A stretch of 64,000 nt of DNA. Origin: Cherax quadricarinatus (taxonomy: Eukaryota; Arthropoda; Malacostraca; Decapoda; Parastacidae). The translations under genes were made by a program, and so were the position numbers. Every line of letters begins with the position of its first letter. Positions within the stretch are counted from its first letter, which is position 1. Location of the stretch: assembly GCF_038502225.1 (NCBI RefSeq), contig NC_091301.1:13603721-13667720 (forward strand), given 5' to 3'. This document shows positions 43,248 to 55,109 of the stretch, piece by piece. A model generated the notes under the pieces. That model did not search any database. It was given only the letters and a program-made list of their open reading frames with translations, and had not been told where the DNA came from.

Positions 43248-44567
43248 TTATTCAGTATTTATTTGGTTTTGGGTGAGTAAGTGATCTTTGAGAAGAGACT
43301 TGAATTTATAAACAGGTAGTGTTTCTTTTATATTTACAGATAATGAATTCCAGATTTTAGGGCCTTTTATGTGCATTGAGTTTTTGCATAGTGTGAGATG
43401 GACACGAGGAACATCAAAGAGTGATCTGTGCCTTGTGTTATGGTCATGTGTTCTGTTGAGGTTGGCAAGGAGATGTTTGAGGGGAGGGTTAATATCAGAG
43501 TTAAGTGTTCTATGTATGTAATAGGTGCAGTAATAAGTATGGATGTTTTGTATGGTGAGTAGTTTTAGTGTATTGAATATTGGTGGAGTGTGCTGCCTGT
43601 AATGAGAATTTGTTATCATTCTAACTGCAGCCTTTTGTTGGGTAATTAGTGGTCTGAGATGGTTAATTGTTGTTGAGCCCCATGCACAAATTCCATAGGT
43701 GAGATAGGGGTAAATAAGAGAGTGATATAGGGCCAGGAGGGCTGACTGTGGAGCATAGTACCGTATCTTCGATAGTATGCCTACAGTCTTGGAAATTTTC
43801 TTAGAAATTTGTTGTATATGTGTATGAAATTTGAGTCTATTATCAAGGTGGATTCCTAAGAATTTTCCCTCTGTTAGCTTTGTGATAGGTGATCCGTTTA
43901 TCATTATGTTAAGAGGGACATCTGTAACTCTGTTACCAAACTGAATGAAGTAGGTTTTGTCAATGTTTAGTGTAAGTTTGTTAGTCCTCATCCAGGTAGA
44001 TATTTTCTGTAATTCCGTATTTACAGTATTGGCTAGCGTGACTGGGCTCGGGTGGGAGAAGACGTATGTAGTGTCATCTGCAAATAGTGTGGGTTTGAGT
44101 AATTGCGAAGCATTTGGTAGGTCATTTATGTATAGGAGAAAGAGAAGAGGGCCAAGGACACTTCCCTGTGGGACACCAACTGTAATTGGTTGTGCAGAAG
44201 AGTTTGCCCCATTTGCGTATACATATTGGCTTCTGTTGCTGAGGTATGACTTGAGGTAGTTGAGGGAGTGCCCTCTTATACCATAGTGTGACAATTTTAC
44301 GTGGAGCAAGTCATGGTCAACTGTATCAAAAGCTTTACGTAAGTCAATGAAGATCCCCAGTGGGACTTCTTTTTTCTCTATTGCAGTGTATATATGTTCT
44401 AGCATGTGTATAATAGCATCATTAGTATTTTTATTAGGCCTGAATCCAAATTGGCAGGGGTTGAGTATGTTTTGGGAGATAAGGTAGGAGTAGATTCGTT
44501 TATGAATTAATTTTTCGAAGATTTTTGAGAGAGGGTGTAAGTTGGATATTGGCCTATAGTTATTCAA
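43248..44567 (-). pseudogene. E1 reverse transcriptase, 439 residues
   Basis: Motifs: NNYRPISNLHPLSKIFEKL, PCQFGFRPNKNTNDA, FIDLRKAFDTVDHDLL (motif A), GVPQGSVLGPLLFLLYINDL and LFADDTTYVF (intact FADD), followed by thumb LNIDKTYFIQFG and GKFLGIHLD. The frame reaches its natural C-terminus (LLKDHLLTQNQINTE). A one-base loss near 44575 puts the preceding residues (ARVTPIHKGGD) in another frame. L2/CR1 type by FDTVDH and PQGSVLGP. Confidence 0.9.
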
Positions 44568-44957
44568 CTCTGGTCTCCTCCTTTGTGGATCGGGGTGACC
44601 CTTGCTATTTTGAGTACTGTAGGGAAGGTGGAGGATTCAGTGGATTTGTTAAAGAGTGTTGCAATGATTGGTGATAGCACTTGTGACACTTTTTTGTATA
44701 TAAAGGGTGGTAAGGTATTTAAATCTCCTGCCTTGTTTTTTAGTTCGTTGATAATAAGGGAGACTTCGTATGGGTTAGTCGGAGCTAGGAACAGTGTGTT
44801 CGGGTAGTTGCCAGTGAGGTAGTCATTTGGTGGGGTATCTGAGCTTGGGATTTTATTGGCAAGGTTTTGTCCTATAGTGGAGAAGAAATCATTGAGTCTG
44901 TTTGCTGTTTCTGTTGGTGGGAGTTTGGGTTCATCTGATTTTGCTAATTTTATTTCA

Positions 44958-46199
44958 CTATTTCGTGATATCTTTTTTGTTCCCAGAATTTCTGATAGGG
45001 TTTTCCAGGTCTTTTTTTATATCACCTCGTAAGTTGGATAATCTGTTCTCATAATACAACTTTTTTGCCCTTCTTATCAGGCTGGTTAGGATTGACGAGT
45101 AACGTTTTGTTTGGTCTCTGGTTATGTGACCCATTCTGTACTGTTTTTCATATTGGTGTTTTGTATTTATGGATTTGAGAATGCTGGGTGTTAGCCAGGG
45201 ATTGTTCAATCTCTTAGCTGTCATCTGTTTAGTTTTTTTAGGGCAGTGCTTGTTATAGAGGTATTGGGTCTTTTTTAGAAAATTATTAATACATTCGTCA
45301 ATATCTGTATAGATTTCTAGCTCAGTGTGCCAGTCAATGTTTGCTACTGCTGTTGTGAAGTTATTAATGGCTGCCTCATTGTGAAGTCTGAAGGTGACTT
45401 TAGTAGTGTCTTGGGGTAGTTTACCAAGAGTTGTTATGAGGAAAGTAGGGTAGTGGTCTGTGGTATTATCTGTAATTATGCCTGATTTTAAAGGGGATAT
45501 GGTGTTGGTCCAGATGTGGTCAAGTAGGGAAACACTAGTCTCTGTAACTCTTGTAGGTTTTGTTACTGTTGGTAGCAACATACAGTTACTCATTGTGTTT
45601 GTGAATTCAGTAACGTGTGGGTCCTGGTCTTGCAGGAGATTTATATTGAAGTCACCTGAGAGTAGTAAGTGATCTTTGTTCATGCGTGCATCAGTTATCA
45701 TACTTCCTAGGTTTTGACTAAATTGGCTAATGTTTGACTGTGGAACTCTGTAGATGTTTATCAATGTGAGAGGTTTTTGTAGGTATTTGGATTTGAATTT
45801 GGCTATTATATATTCCCCATGTTCATCCCTTGTGCAAGTATTAGTGATACATTCTAGTTGGTCTGAGTAGTATATGGCTGTGCCACCCCCTTGTTGGTCT
45901 GGCCTACAGTTGTGTATGGCTGTGTAACCAGGAATGGCATAGACATCTGTACTATCAGGCTTTAGCCAGGTTTCAGTTAGTGTAATGATGGACATATTGG
46001 CATGTAAGGAATTTAGTAATGCTATGAGGTCATCGTAATGCTTGCTTAAAGATCTGATATTGTAGTTAAAGATAGTTATGTTGTTGTTGGCACTGAGAAG
46101 TGCCTTTGATTGTTCTGCAGTGTAGTAATTACAGTAACTGTTTGATTCATTTAAGTCATTATATAAGAGGTTGGTATCAGGATCAATGCTTGTAATCAT
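44958..46199 (-). pseudogene. E1 endonuclease part of ORF2, 413 residues
   Basis: ATG start (MITSIDPDTNLLYNDLN). Blocks: TIFNYNIRSLSKHYDDL, TLTETWLKPDS (Glu), GGGTAIYYSD, LLSGDFNINLLQ (Asp/Asn), SVSLLDHIWTN and TTDHYPTFLIT (Asp-His). The end region TPSILKSINTKHQYEKQYR is the linker that precedes RT. The frame ends at 44958 by a frameshift, about 390 bp before the RT frame opens. Confidence 0.88.
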
Positions 46200-47223
46200 A
46201 AGATTTGTAGTGAATCTATAGTTAGAATTAAGTATAAAACAAAGTAAATAGTCTTAAGCTAAAAAATAGCACCTGAATTATTTAACAAATGTAAAATAAT
46301 GAGCTAAGGTAGTTTTTTTTTTAAGCTAAAATAAAGGAGACAATAAAAAAGGGACTAATACAAATAAAGTGATGATCAAATAATGGAGCTTGGGAATATG
46401 ATAGTAGGTAGTACTATAAAGGTAATTCTTTAAAGTTAGAATTATTGTATAAAATTATAATATAAAAGGGACTAATATAAGTTGTGGTGAACAATAAAGT
46501 GGTAATCAAATAAATGAGCTTTGGAATATAATGGCAAAATTGTGATCTTATTCTACTTTAGCACCTGAGAATAGCACCTTGATTATTTTAACAATTGTGA
46601 ATATATAAACTATGGTAGTTATATAAAGCTAAAATAAAGGAGAAAATATATAAGGGACTAAAATTAAGTAATGGTAAACAAAGTTAAATGGACAGATGGT
46701 CACTATGAAATAATATTGGTTTAGGAGTAAGATCTGATTTGTAATATTAAATAAATTGAGCAGTTTATTGCACAATAAAAAGTAAAAAATAATGAGGTAG
46801 TTGGTACTAGCTAGCAAAAGATAGTTTTGGTACTTGCAAAATAGTAATTGGAATATACACTAATTGCATACACAATGAAAAGTGACTAAAAAACAAGTAG
46901 TGATAAACAAAATTAAATGGACAGGTAAGAATAATGAATATTATTAATTTGGAGTAAGATTTGACTTGTAATTTAAAATTATGAGCAATTAATAGCAGTA
47001 AGAAAGAAGTATAGAGTATTGGAGGTAGTTGGCATTAGCTAGTGATGAAAAATAATAAAAATAATAATGCACAATATAATAGTAAGGTACACTATATGCA
47101 CCACACGTATATATGTATTAAGGGCACTTATCTAATCTGTTACAGAAATGTCAGCTTTTCTAAGGAAGGTAGAGAAATCATGTTCGTTTGAGATGGTATA
47201 TTGTTGTCCTGTTGATGTTTTCC

Positions 47224-48105
47224 TTAAAGTATTTTCCCATCTCGCGTGAAACACTGATGTATTTTGTTTTCCTGTTTAAGTTTTCTCAGCCTGAACAGAA
47301 GGTTTTGACGTTTTTTTGTTAGACACTCATTTATGTACACTCCATTTTTCATTGTAATTGCTGATTTAGTTAGGTCCTTTCTTTTATCGTATGAATGAAG
47401 TCGGATCATTATACTGTGTTTACTTCCTGGTTTTCCTAACAAACGTGTTTCTTTGATTTCATTGTTTTGCACGATGACTTGTACGTGGTTCTGTATTATC
47501 CTGATAGCAGTTTCTTTGCACTGTGCTTGTGTTATGTCACTAGGAATGTGTGGACTGTTTATTATTACTGCATCAGACAACTTATCTTGTTCAGTTTTGT
47601 CGTCTTGGAAATCAAGGTATTCATTTAGTCGAGTGTGCATGTTCTGATTCCAGTCCTTGATTGCTTCTTCAACCTTCATATTTATTGTTGTTATTTGCTC
47701 AGTGTGACTGGCTATAGCTGCTTTTAGAGTATTTTCTGTGTCAACACTTCCCGATGTAATCTTCTCTTCAAGGTTTTGGATCTTGCTCTCGAGGTTGGTT
47801 ATCTTGGATTCTCGTCGCTCGAGTGTTGCTTTGATATCTTTGATTTCATTTTCTAGAGCAACGATGTAGTCCTTGATATTGTCAGGAATAATCATACCTG
47901 AGTTATCATGGGTGAATCCTTTGAAGGGAGTGGAGTTGGAGGGGGAGTCAGCCATGTTTGTTGTTGTTGTTGTTGTTCCCTGGGTGGCGGTGGTGAGGGG
48001 GGTTGATGATACACCGGCGTCCTGCTGGGTAGTCAAGTTGAGTTCTAGGATCCTTGCTGTTATTCTATTATTACTGGTGTTGTTTCTTCTGCGATATCCT
48101 TTCAT
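47224..48105 (-). CDS. E1 ORF1 protein, coiled coil plus FP-like C-terminal domain
   Basis: Start chosen at MKGYRRRNNTSN; upstream codons in frame have no ATG. Residues about 85-130 form heptads (ENEIKDIKATLERRESKI, then NLESKIQNLEEKI), a likely trimerising coiled coil. The C-terminal part (KETRLLGKPGSKHSIMIRL, VYINECLTKKRQNLLFRLRK, FTRDGKIL) resembles the FP-like/RNA-binding domain found in ORF1 of several animal LINEs. It would bind element RNA. The frame is intact to 47224, although other family members may extend further. Confidence 0.7.
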   Translation of the reverse strand: MKGYRRRNNTSNNRITARILELNLTTQQDAGVSSTPLTTATQGTTTTTTNMADSPSNSTPFKGFTHDNSGMIIPDNIKDYIVALENEIKDIKATLERRESKITNLESKIQNLEEKITSGSVDTENTLKAAIASHTEQITTINMKVEEAIKDWNQNMHTRLNEYLDFQDDKTEQDKLSDAVIINSPHIPSDITQAQCKETAIRIIQNHVQVIVQNNEIKETRLLGKPGSKHSIMIRLHSYDKRKDLTKSAITMKNGVYINECLTKKRQNLLFRLRKLKQENKIHQCFTRDGKIL

Positions 48106-48560
48106 AGTATCACTGAAGTAGATACTGTGTAGCAATGGAGGAGAAGGCTTGTTTTCTCGGAGCTTGGGTTAAGTGGTTGTCTGGCAGCTGAGGCAGTGTT
48201 TGGGTTAGCAGGGCTGTCTTCCTTAGATCTACTAATTTTGTCAAGATTTGGGTTACTTTCTTAGTATTCTTGGGTCATGTTGTGGTCTACGTGGGTTCAT
48301 GTAGTTGGACTTTCACTTAGGTCCTCTGTACCAAGATTCCATGCTGTTGCTGTGCCTTAAAATATCATAACATCACTGGCACATGAACACCTGCTGCTAG
48401 GCTGAAGGACTGGTTACCTTATCTTCCACCTCTCCAGCCTTCCGTTTTTCTTCCTGTACTGTATCGATAAAGCCTCTGGTTGGCGAAACCTCTACATAGT
48501 AAAGATACTCAGCTGTTGGACTATTGTCACACCCTGCGTGTGATCAAATTAATGAATTTA

Positions 48561-48655
48561 GAGACAACTCACTCATAAATGGTATATTACAGTGGTATAT
48601 TACAGACCATTCTGGAGAAATACCCTGACTTTGCTAGCTGTAAATAATGCATTAC

Positions 48656-48658
<3 letters not shown>
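48561..48658. other. Short spacer between E1 and (TG)n
   Basis: No feature recognised; contains a local duplication GGTATATTACAG. Confidence 0.4.

Positions 48659-48728
<70 letters not shown>
48659..48728. repeat. (TG)n microsatellite
   Basis: About 70 bp of pure TG followed by GT-rich sequence with GCGTGCGC. No family D 3' end adjoins it, unlike the other (TG)n tracts. Confidence 0.97.
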
Positions 48729-48729
<1 letters not shown>

Positions 48730-48839
48730 TGTGTGTCTGCAAATATTTGTACGCTCGTGTGCATGTGTCTGTGCGTGCGCCCTCGTGTGTGTATATGTGT
48801 GTGCGCGCTCGCTCGTGTGGGTGTATGACCCACTTTAAT

Positions 48840-49125
48840 ATTTGTATTTATAACTCATTACAATTGTGACCAGGTGTGGACGTATCAGTGGCTCATTACT
48901 TTGTAATTTGTTCATGATTGTAACCATGTATAGGAGTGAGGCTGATTCATTACCTCTGTAACTTGCCATGATTGTGACCAGATCTACCTGGAGTTCATTA
49001 CCTTTGTAACTAGTTCAACTATCATAACTTTGGAGTCCAGTCCCTGGACCCATTATGTACCTCTGTAATCTTTTGACTACCGCCCCCAGGATGGGTATGG
49101 CGTGCATAATAAACATATTAAACTA
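48840..49125 (+). repeat. Dispersed repeat, likely LINE 3' end
   Basis: Repeated phrases CATTACTTTGTAATTTG, CATTACCTCTGTAACTTG and CATTACCTTTGTAACTAG, then ACTTTGGAGTCCAGTCCCTG and a terminus ATGGCGTGCATAATAAAC. From memory it is a common decapod LINE 3' end. No coding sequence. Confidence 0.5.
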
Positions 49126-49204
49126 ACTCAGCTGTTGTACGTATGTCTAATTCTTCAATTTTTCGGTATTAGACTGTTTCAAAGACTTATGAAATTTGTC
49201 ACAC

Positions 49205-49400
49205 ACACAAATATGGAATCTCGGTACAGAGGACATGTCCACAGTAGTATAAAGACACCGAAAAGTGTTTCTTTCAGTATAAACACCGAGAGATGTCTCA
49301 GGTGTTTATATACGCCGAGAAGTATGTATCTCAAGCCTATATACATCGAGAGGAGTGTCATTCTCAGTGAATATTCACTGAGAAGTGTCTCTCATCAGTT
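49205..49400. repeat. Diverged short tandem repeat with CACCGAGA-type core
   Basis: Four or five imperfect units of about 35-45 bp: AAAGACACCGAAAAGTGT, AAACACCGAGAGATGTCTC, ATACGCCGAGAAGTATGTAT, ATACATCGAGAGGAGTGTCA and ATTCACTGAGAAGTGTCTC. Each has CCGAGA then GTGTCTC. Confidence 0.65.
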
Positions 49401-49469
49401 TAGGTTAGTAGTTTTACTTTAATTCCTAGTTTAGGTATTATATTTCTACGTCAATATATAAGTGAACTG

Positions 49470-49738
49470 CAGTGGCTAAACTGGTAGCAGTCTCAGCTTC
49501 CATACAGTGAGAGATCACGGTTCCTTCCCCGGACAAGTAGAAGCGTTGGGCATGTTTCCTTACACCCGTTTACCTAGCTATAAGTAGGAAATTGGGTATT
49601 AGGCGACTGTTGCGGGTCGCATCCTGTGGGAGTGGATTACAGGACCTCGATGGAAAAGCCTGATGACATGGCTTAATTGGGTTATCCTGGGTTACTAAAT
49701 CTCTGGGTTAAAAATCCGAACAAATCTTTCTACTTATT
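49470..49738 (+). mobile_element. SINE3: degraded SINE1-type SINE
   Basis: A degraded tRNA-like head (AGTGGCTAAACTGGTAG and GGTTCCTTCCCCGG) is followed by the SINE1 core (TTGGGCATGTTTCCTTACAC, GCGGGTCGCATCCTG) and tail (TTGGGTTATCCTGGG, GGGTTAAAAATCCGAACAAA). No flanking duplication was found. Confidence 0.75.
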
Positions 49739-50584
49739 CTAGACCCATGTGTAGAATATAGGCTAAATTTAAACCTTAACTAAACAGAGCGGGGTAACAA
49801 CCGTTCAACCAGCTGAGGAAACTAGGACACAGCCCCATCAGCAAAGGGTGGCAGTGACACTTAAATTGCCTTCATTTATATACAAGTGTATTGGTGAGAG
49901 GTTGGCAGCCGGTGGCCAGCTGGGGTGGGAATTAACATATCCTTTCTCAGGTTGAGTATCATGCTACCACCTCAGGCCATGCGGGTCCTCTGTTATCCAC
50001 CTCCATCCACCACCACTTACCATTTACATAGTTCCATTTGTGCCACTACAATTAATAGTTAACCTACCGACTACAGTATTACGACAACCACTACCTATTG
50101 CCTCACTGCCAGCAGTCACCACATGCACCAACACCACATCACTTGGATTATTTGCACAAGCATCCACCCAAAGCACCACCACCGCCACTACCTGCACAGC
50201 CATCCACTACCAACAACACCATCACTACCACCTGCACAGCCACCACAACCATCATCACCTCTAATAGCACTACCGCCAGAGACAGATCTACTTGCTCATA
50301 CGTCCCAGAACCACACAGTCATCCCCCACCACTTCCACACTCACCGCCCACTACAACCAGCGAACAGAAGCACTGAAGCTATTACAGAAGTTGAAGTGAC
50401 TGGTCGTTATGCATTTTAACAATGTCGAAATGGAATGAGTCTCTCTGTACTTTGGCGAAACTTATCCACAATCTTGTCAAAAAGTGCAGCGTATTTGGTG
50501 ATAGACTCACTTAGGATATATGAGTGACCTGACTGGAATCTAGGAAAAAAGGATTTAGTACATGAAGATGACAGTTGATAAAGA
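49739..50584. other. Spacer with CA/CCA-rich low complexity
   Basis: At 50095-50345 sequence is rich in CACCAC and CAACCACC, giving overlapping His/Pro/Thr-rich frames that reflect composition. No gene recognised. Confidence 0.5.
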
Positions 50585-50744
50585 GGCGTAAGAAACAGGT
50601 GCAGGAATTTGGTACCTTGACTGACGAGACGTTTCTGCCATGATTGACGTGACGTTTCGCTTACTCAATAGGCTTCTTCAAGAATGTAGATAAATGATTC
50701 AAAGAACCGAGAAGTTGATAAATTTGACACATATGCAACACATT
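50585..50744. repeat. Fragment related to the 42.0-kb repeat
   Basis: TTGACTGACGAGACGTTTCT, then GACGTGACGTTTCGCTTACT and ATAGGCTTCTTCAAGAATG. Shares the GACGTTTCGC...GGCTT...TCAAG pattern with 42.05 kb. Confidence 0.4.
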
Positions 50745-53571
50745 CAAATCAATTCAAGTTTATTCTCTATAAGGGTTACAATGTGGGGTTTACAGGTTTT
50801 GGGTATTGTGTGGTTTACATGTTATAAAATACTAATTACGGAGGGGGCCACTAGGACACCTAACATGGCTAGGCATTTCGAGCAGGCTTAGATTAATTCT
50901 TAACATTAAATCCTTACAGATTATGGTATTAAGGCTAAGTGACTACATCATAATTTGTGAGTTTAGCAATGTGAATGCTTTTGTTTTGGCACAATACAAG
51001 GTGTCTATATTGGAGTATCATAGGCAAACTTATGACTAGTTAGGATTTATTGTTTTAAGATTAAAATTAGTATTTCTGGGTTTATAGTCAGTGGGTGAGT
51101 GAGTGTAATTGTGAACCACCAGGTGGTTATCATGTAGTTAGTTGTCGGGGTGTATCAGGGAGATAAGATGTTTTCTAACTGTAGTTTTGAAAGTGATGAA
51201 TGTGTCTGCAGTTCTAGTTTTCAGGTAGGGTGTTCCAGATTTTAGGGCCTTTGAAATACATTGATTTTTTGTAAAGGTTTAGTCGAACACAGGGAATGTC
51301 ATAGAGATGTTTGTCTGGTGTTATGCCTGTGGATCCTGTCACAACTATCAAGAAAACGTTTTAGGTCAAGGTTAATATTGGAATTTAAGGTCCTGTAGAT
51401 ATAGATTGCACAGTAGTAAGTGTAGATGTTCTGAACAGGGAGTAAGTTTAGATCTATGAAGAGTGGGGGGGGGGGTGTTGCCAGGGATGGGATTAAGTGA
51501 TTATTCTTACTGCGGCTTTTTGTTGGGTTATTATTGGCTTTAGGTGTGTTGCTGCAGTTGAACCCCAAGCACAAATAGCATAGGTGAGGTATGGATATAT
51601 AAGTGAATGGTATAGTGTGAGAAGGGCAGTTTGCGGCACGTAGTATCGTATCTTGGAGAGGATCCCCACCGTTTTGGATACTTTTTTTGTTATGTGTTGG
51701 ATATGGGTGCTGAAATTTAGGTTGTTGTCGAGGTATAGGCCTAGGAATTTGCCCTCATTATGTCTGGCAATTAGAGTGTTGTCAATCTTAATGTTAAGTT
51801 GCGCAACACCTGCTCTGCTACCAAACATAATATTGTAGGTTTTGCCAGTGTTAAGTGTAAGTTTATTGGCTGTCATCCAAGCCGATATTTTGAGCAGCTC
51901 CTCGTTAACAATGGTGTTGAGGGTGGCAAGATTAAGGTGGAAGATGACATAAGTCGTGTCGTCAGCAAAGAGAATGGGTTTCAGGTGTTGGGATATGTTT
52001 GGAAGATCATTGATGTAAATGAGGAAGAGCAGGGGTCCAAGGACACTTCCCTGCGGAACTCCAGTATCAAGTGGCCGTATTGATGAGGCTGTGTCTTTAA
52101 TGGTGACATACTGATACCTATTAAAAAGGTAGGATTTAAAATATGCAAGCGCATGGCCTCTTATACCATAGCGGTCAAGTTTTTGGAGTAGGATGCCGTG
52201 GTCTACTGTGTCAAACGCTTTTCTTAGGTCAATAAAAATTCCTAGCAGATATTCCTTATTTTCCAATGTGTAAAGCAGGTCTAGCATTTTTATAATTGCA
52301 TCATTAGTGCTTTTATTTTTCCTGAATCCAAATTGGCAGGGGTTGAGTATGTTTTGTGACGTTATAAATGAATATAGTCTCCTGTGCACGAGTTTCTCGA
52401 AGATTTTGGATAGCAATGGTAAGTTTGATATTGGCCTATAGTTGTTTACGTCTGTAGGGTCACCACCTTTATGTATTGGTGTAACCCTTGCTGTCCTGAG
52501 TAGTGTCGGGAAAGTGCTAGTTTCTAGTGACTTGTTAAAAAGTAATGTAATAGCATGCGAAAGGACATGGGCCGCTCGCTTGTACAATAATGGTGGGACG
52601 TGAGACAGATTTTTAAGTGACTTTATGATCGCGGTGACTTCCGTGGGCTCAGTTGGTACAAGATAGAAGGAATTTGGGAAATTCCCATCTAGGTAGTCCC
52701 CGGCACGGGTATTGGTACGTGGGATTTTACTGGCGAGATTAGATCCTATGTTTGAGAAGAAGCCGTTTATCTTGTTAGCTGTTTCAGTGGGATGCAGTGG
52801 TGTTTCATGAGGTTTAGCTAGAACAATATTCTTGTTTTTTTCAGTTTGTGGGTCCCCAGAATCTGGGAAAGTGTTTTCCAGGTCTTTTTTATATCTCCTC
52901 TAGTGTCTGTGAATCTGCTGGAGTAGTACAGTTGTTTGGCTTTATTTATTAATTTGGTGAGAACTGTTGAATATTGTTTAAGAATATCTTTGTGTATTAA
53001 GCCCTGTCTATATTGCTTTTTATATTGGTGTTTCTTATCAATTTATTTCAGAATGCTGCCGGTTAGCCATGGGCAACCAAGCCGTTTATTCGTGATCTGT
53101 TTCGTTTTTATAGGACAATGTTTGTTGTATAGTCTAAGTAATTTGTTAAGAAAAATGTCTGTCCAATCGTCAATACCATTGGCATTGGAGAATTCTGTAG
53201 GCCAGTCAACAGTCTCTAGGTCTGCTGTGAAATTCCTTATTGAGGCCTCGTCATGGAGTCTAAATGAAACTTTGTTGTATTCCAGTGGTGGCTTACTAAT
53301 GTTTGTTAAGAGGAAGGTAGGGTAGTGGTCTGTAGTGCTGTCTGTGATTATCCCTGATTTAAGGGGGGCTAGTATATTGGTCTATATGTGGTCTATTATG
53401 GTTGCACTTGTCTCAGTGAGCCTGGTTGGTTTAGTTATTGTTGGTATGAGAAGTGTGTTGTTCATATTGTTGATGAAATCAGTTGCAGTCTGATCATCTG
53501 GTAGGCCAAGGTTGTTATTGAAGTCTCCAGCTAAGAGAAGGTGGTGCTTGTTCATTTGTCTGTTTGTTATT
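50745..53571 (-). mobile_element. L2/CR1-like LINE E, copy E2, interrupted by F
   Basis: Minus strand: endonuclease end (NKHHLLLAGDFNNNLG, TETSATIIDHI) at about 53550-53382, linker, RT 52587-51493, tail 51574-51299, then 3' UTR ending AACTTGAATTGATTTGAATG at about 50745. Its 5' part is cut at about 53571 by the tail of element F; the remainder should lie beyond the window. Confidence 0.85.
51493..52587 (-). pseudogene. E2 reverse transcriptase
   Basis: TPIHKGGDPTDVNNYRPIS, PCQFGFRKNKSTNDA, FIDLRKAFDTVDHGIL, GVPQGSVLGPLLFLIYINDL and LFADDTTYVIFH (intact FADD). The thumb ends at KAAVRIIT by a frameshift near 51500; the remaining tail (IYIYRTLNSNINLDLKRFL) follows in another frame, 51574-51299. 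Similar to E1 throughout but clearly diverged. Confidence 0.88.
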
Positions 53572-54026
53572 TTTTTTTTTATATATTTTATTAAAAAACG
53601 CAATACATAGTTATACATGTAGACAATGTAAGCAATGAAACGTATCCATTATATATAACAAAAGAAAACTCCACATTCCCTACCATAGCACTAAACTTAT
53701 ACATAAGAACTAAGCTAAAGACAGCCCACAGCTTCATATACAGGTGGGTTTATTACATCCAAAATTGCAGCCATAAACACAATATGCAATATAACCCAAA
53801 GAATGTCACAGGTATTGACATTTTACATAAAACTGTATGTACGAAGACATTCTCAATTATCCAAAAATTCTTTACACACTTATTATTGTTGTATATTAAA
53901 CTTCATATCAAATACATAATACGTAACACCTCAATAATTACGAAACAAATAAAGGTTTGAAAATAACAATCTCCGCACCTCACCACAGAAAAACTAAACA
54001 CAGTATAATATAACAAATGATTCATC

Positions 54027-54373
54027 CCACCTCACTTCCATACACTACATTCGTCCCACCTCACTTCCATACACTACATTCGTCCCACCTCACTTCCATA
54101 CACTACATTCATCCCACCTCACTTCCATACACTACATTCATCCCACCTCACTTCCATACACTACATTCGTCCCACCTCACTTCCATACACTACATTCATC
54201 CCACCTCACTTCCATACACTACATTCGTCCCACCTCACTTCCATACACTACATTCATCCCACCTCACTTCCATACACTACATTCATCCCACCTCACTTCC
54301 ATACACTACATTCATCCCACCTCACTTCCATACACTACATTCATCCCACCTCACTTCCATACACTACATTCAT
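54027..54373. repeat. 29-bp minisatellite in the F 3' UTR, about 12 copies
   Basis: Unit TTCATCCCACCTCACTTCCA plus TACACTACA, with ATC/GTC variation (TTCATCCC or TTCGTCCC). The 29-bp period makes all three frames open over the array; the 130-residue frame here is an artefact. Confidence 0.95.
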
Positions 54374-55109
54374 CACCACAAGCGAACTTACACAATCACG
54401 TATATTTAGTAATATTTTTCAAATATAATTTCCAGTTTTAAGTAACAAACTTCTTCTACCATATAATGAAATATACATAGTCATTACTATTAAACATTAA
54501 CTTGAACGAGACTATATTCTTATTCTACAGACCGCAGCAGTTCTTGCCTCACCATCCTAACCCTACTTGACACATTGTACATCAACACATCCTTATATAC
54601 CCATCACTCGTCAATAATATTCATTGAACTTCACCGAATACCAATATACAACCCATACTGAGTACATGAAATTCTCTCTTACATACTGCTATATACACTT
54701 GATGTATGATAAAAATCACACACATTACATTATCTCATTATTAGCAGTACATTTGGTACACAGACATATTTATCACGCCCGTATGTCCGTTGCTTAATAC
54801 AACCACCAATCCTGATAATACATTACAACATATTCCAAATTTAACTTATCCATAACATACATCAGTATACCATTCTGAGTATGACCGTATACTTTTCACA
54901 TGCACACAAATATTGCTCATTTCCATATCCATAAAAATCTTAACTTTTCCCTTACAAACCACCACAAACTTACTTAAAACACACTCCACAACTACGCTGC
55001 CATTTCACACCATATCACGGAACTCCTCATACATTCCCAAATTCTGAGACGAGCCCGATGCAACCCCTGAAAATCCAAACACATCCCCCCCCCCTTTTTT
55101 TTTTTTTCC

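Larger units (their letters stand above)
42869..48560 (-). mobile_element. L2/CR1-like LINE E, copy E1, nearly full length
   Basis: Minus strand: 5' region about 48560-48106, ORF1 at 48105-47224, a long AT-rich interval 47223-46200, endonuclease 46199-44958, RT 44567-43248, 3' UTR, and a tail of TAAA units (ATTT repeats at 42872-42900 on the plus strand). The catalytic motifs survive but at least two frameshifts break ORF2. A 1-kb gap between ORF1 and ORF2 is unusually long; it may hold an unrecognised insertion. The exact 5' end is uncertain. Confidence 0.85.

Noticed and set aside
50040..50420. His/Pro/Thr-rich overlapping frames as a possible gene
   Set aside because: All three frames are open because of CCA/CAC-rich composition; no domain or splice context supports coding.
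54017..54409. 130-residue frame rich in His, Thr and Pro
   Set aside because: Arises from the 29-bp minisatellite in the F 3' UTR.
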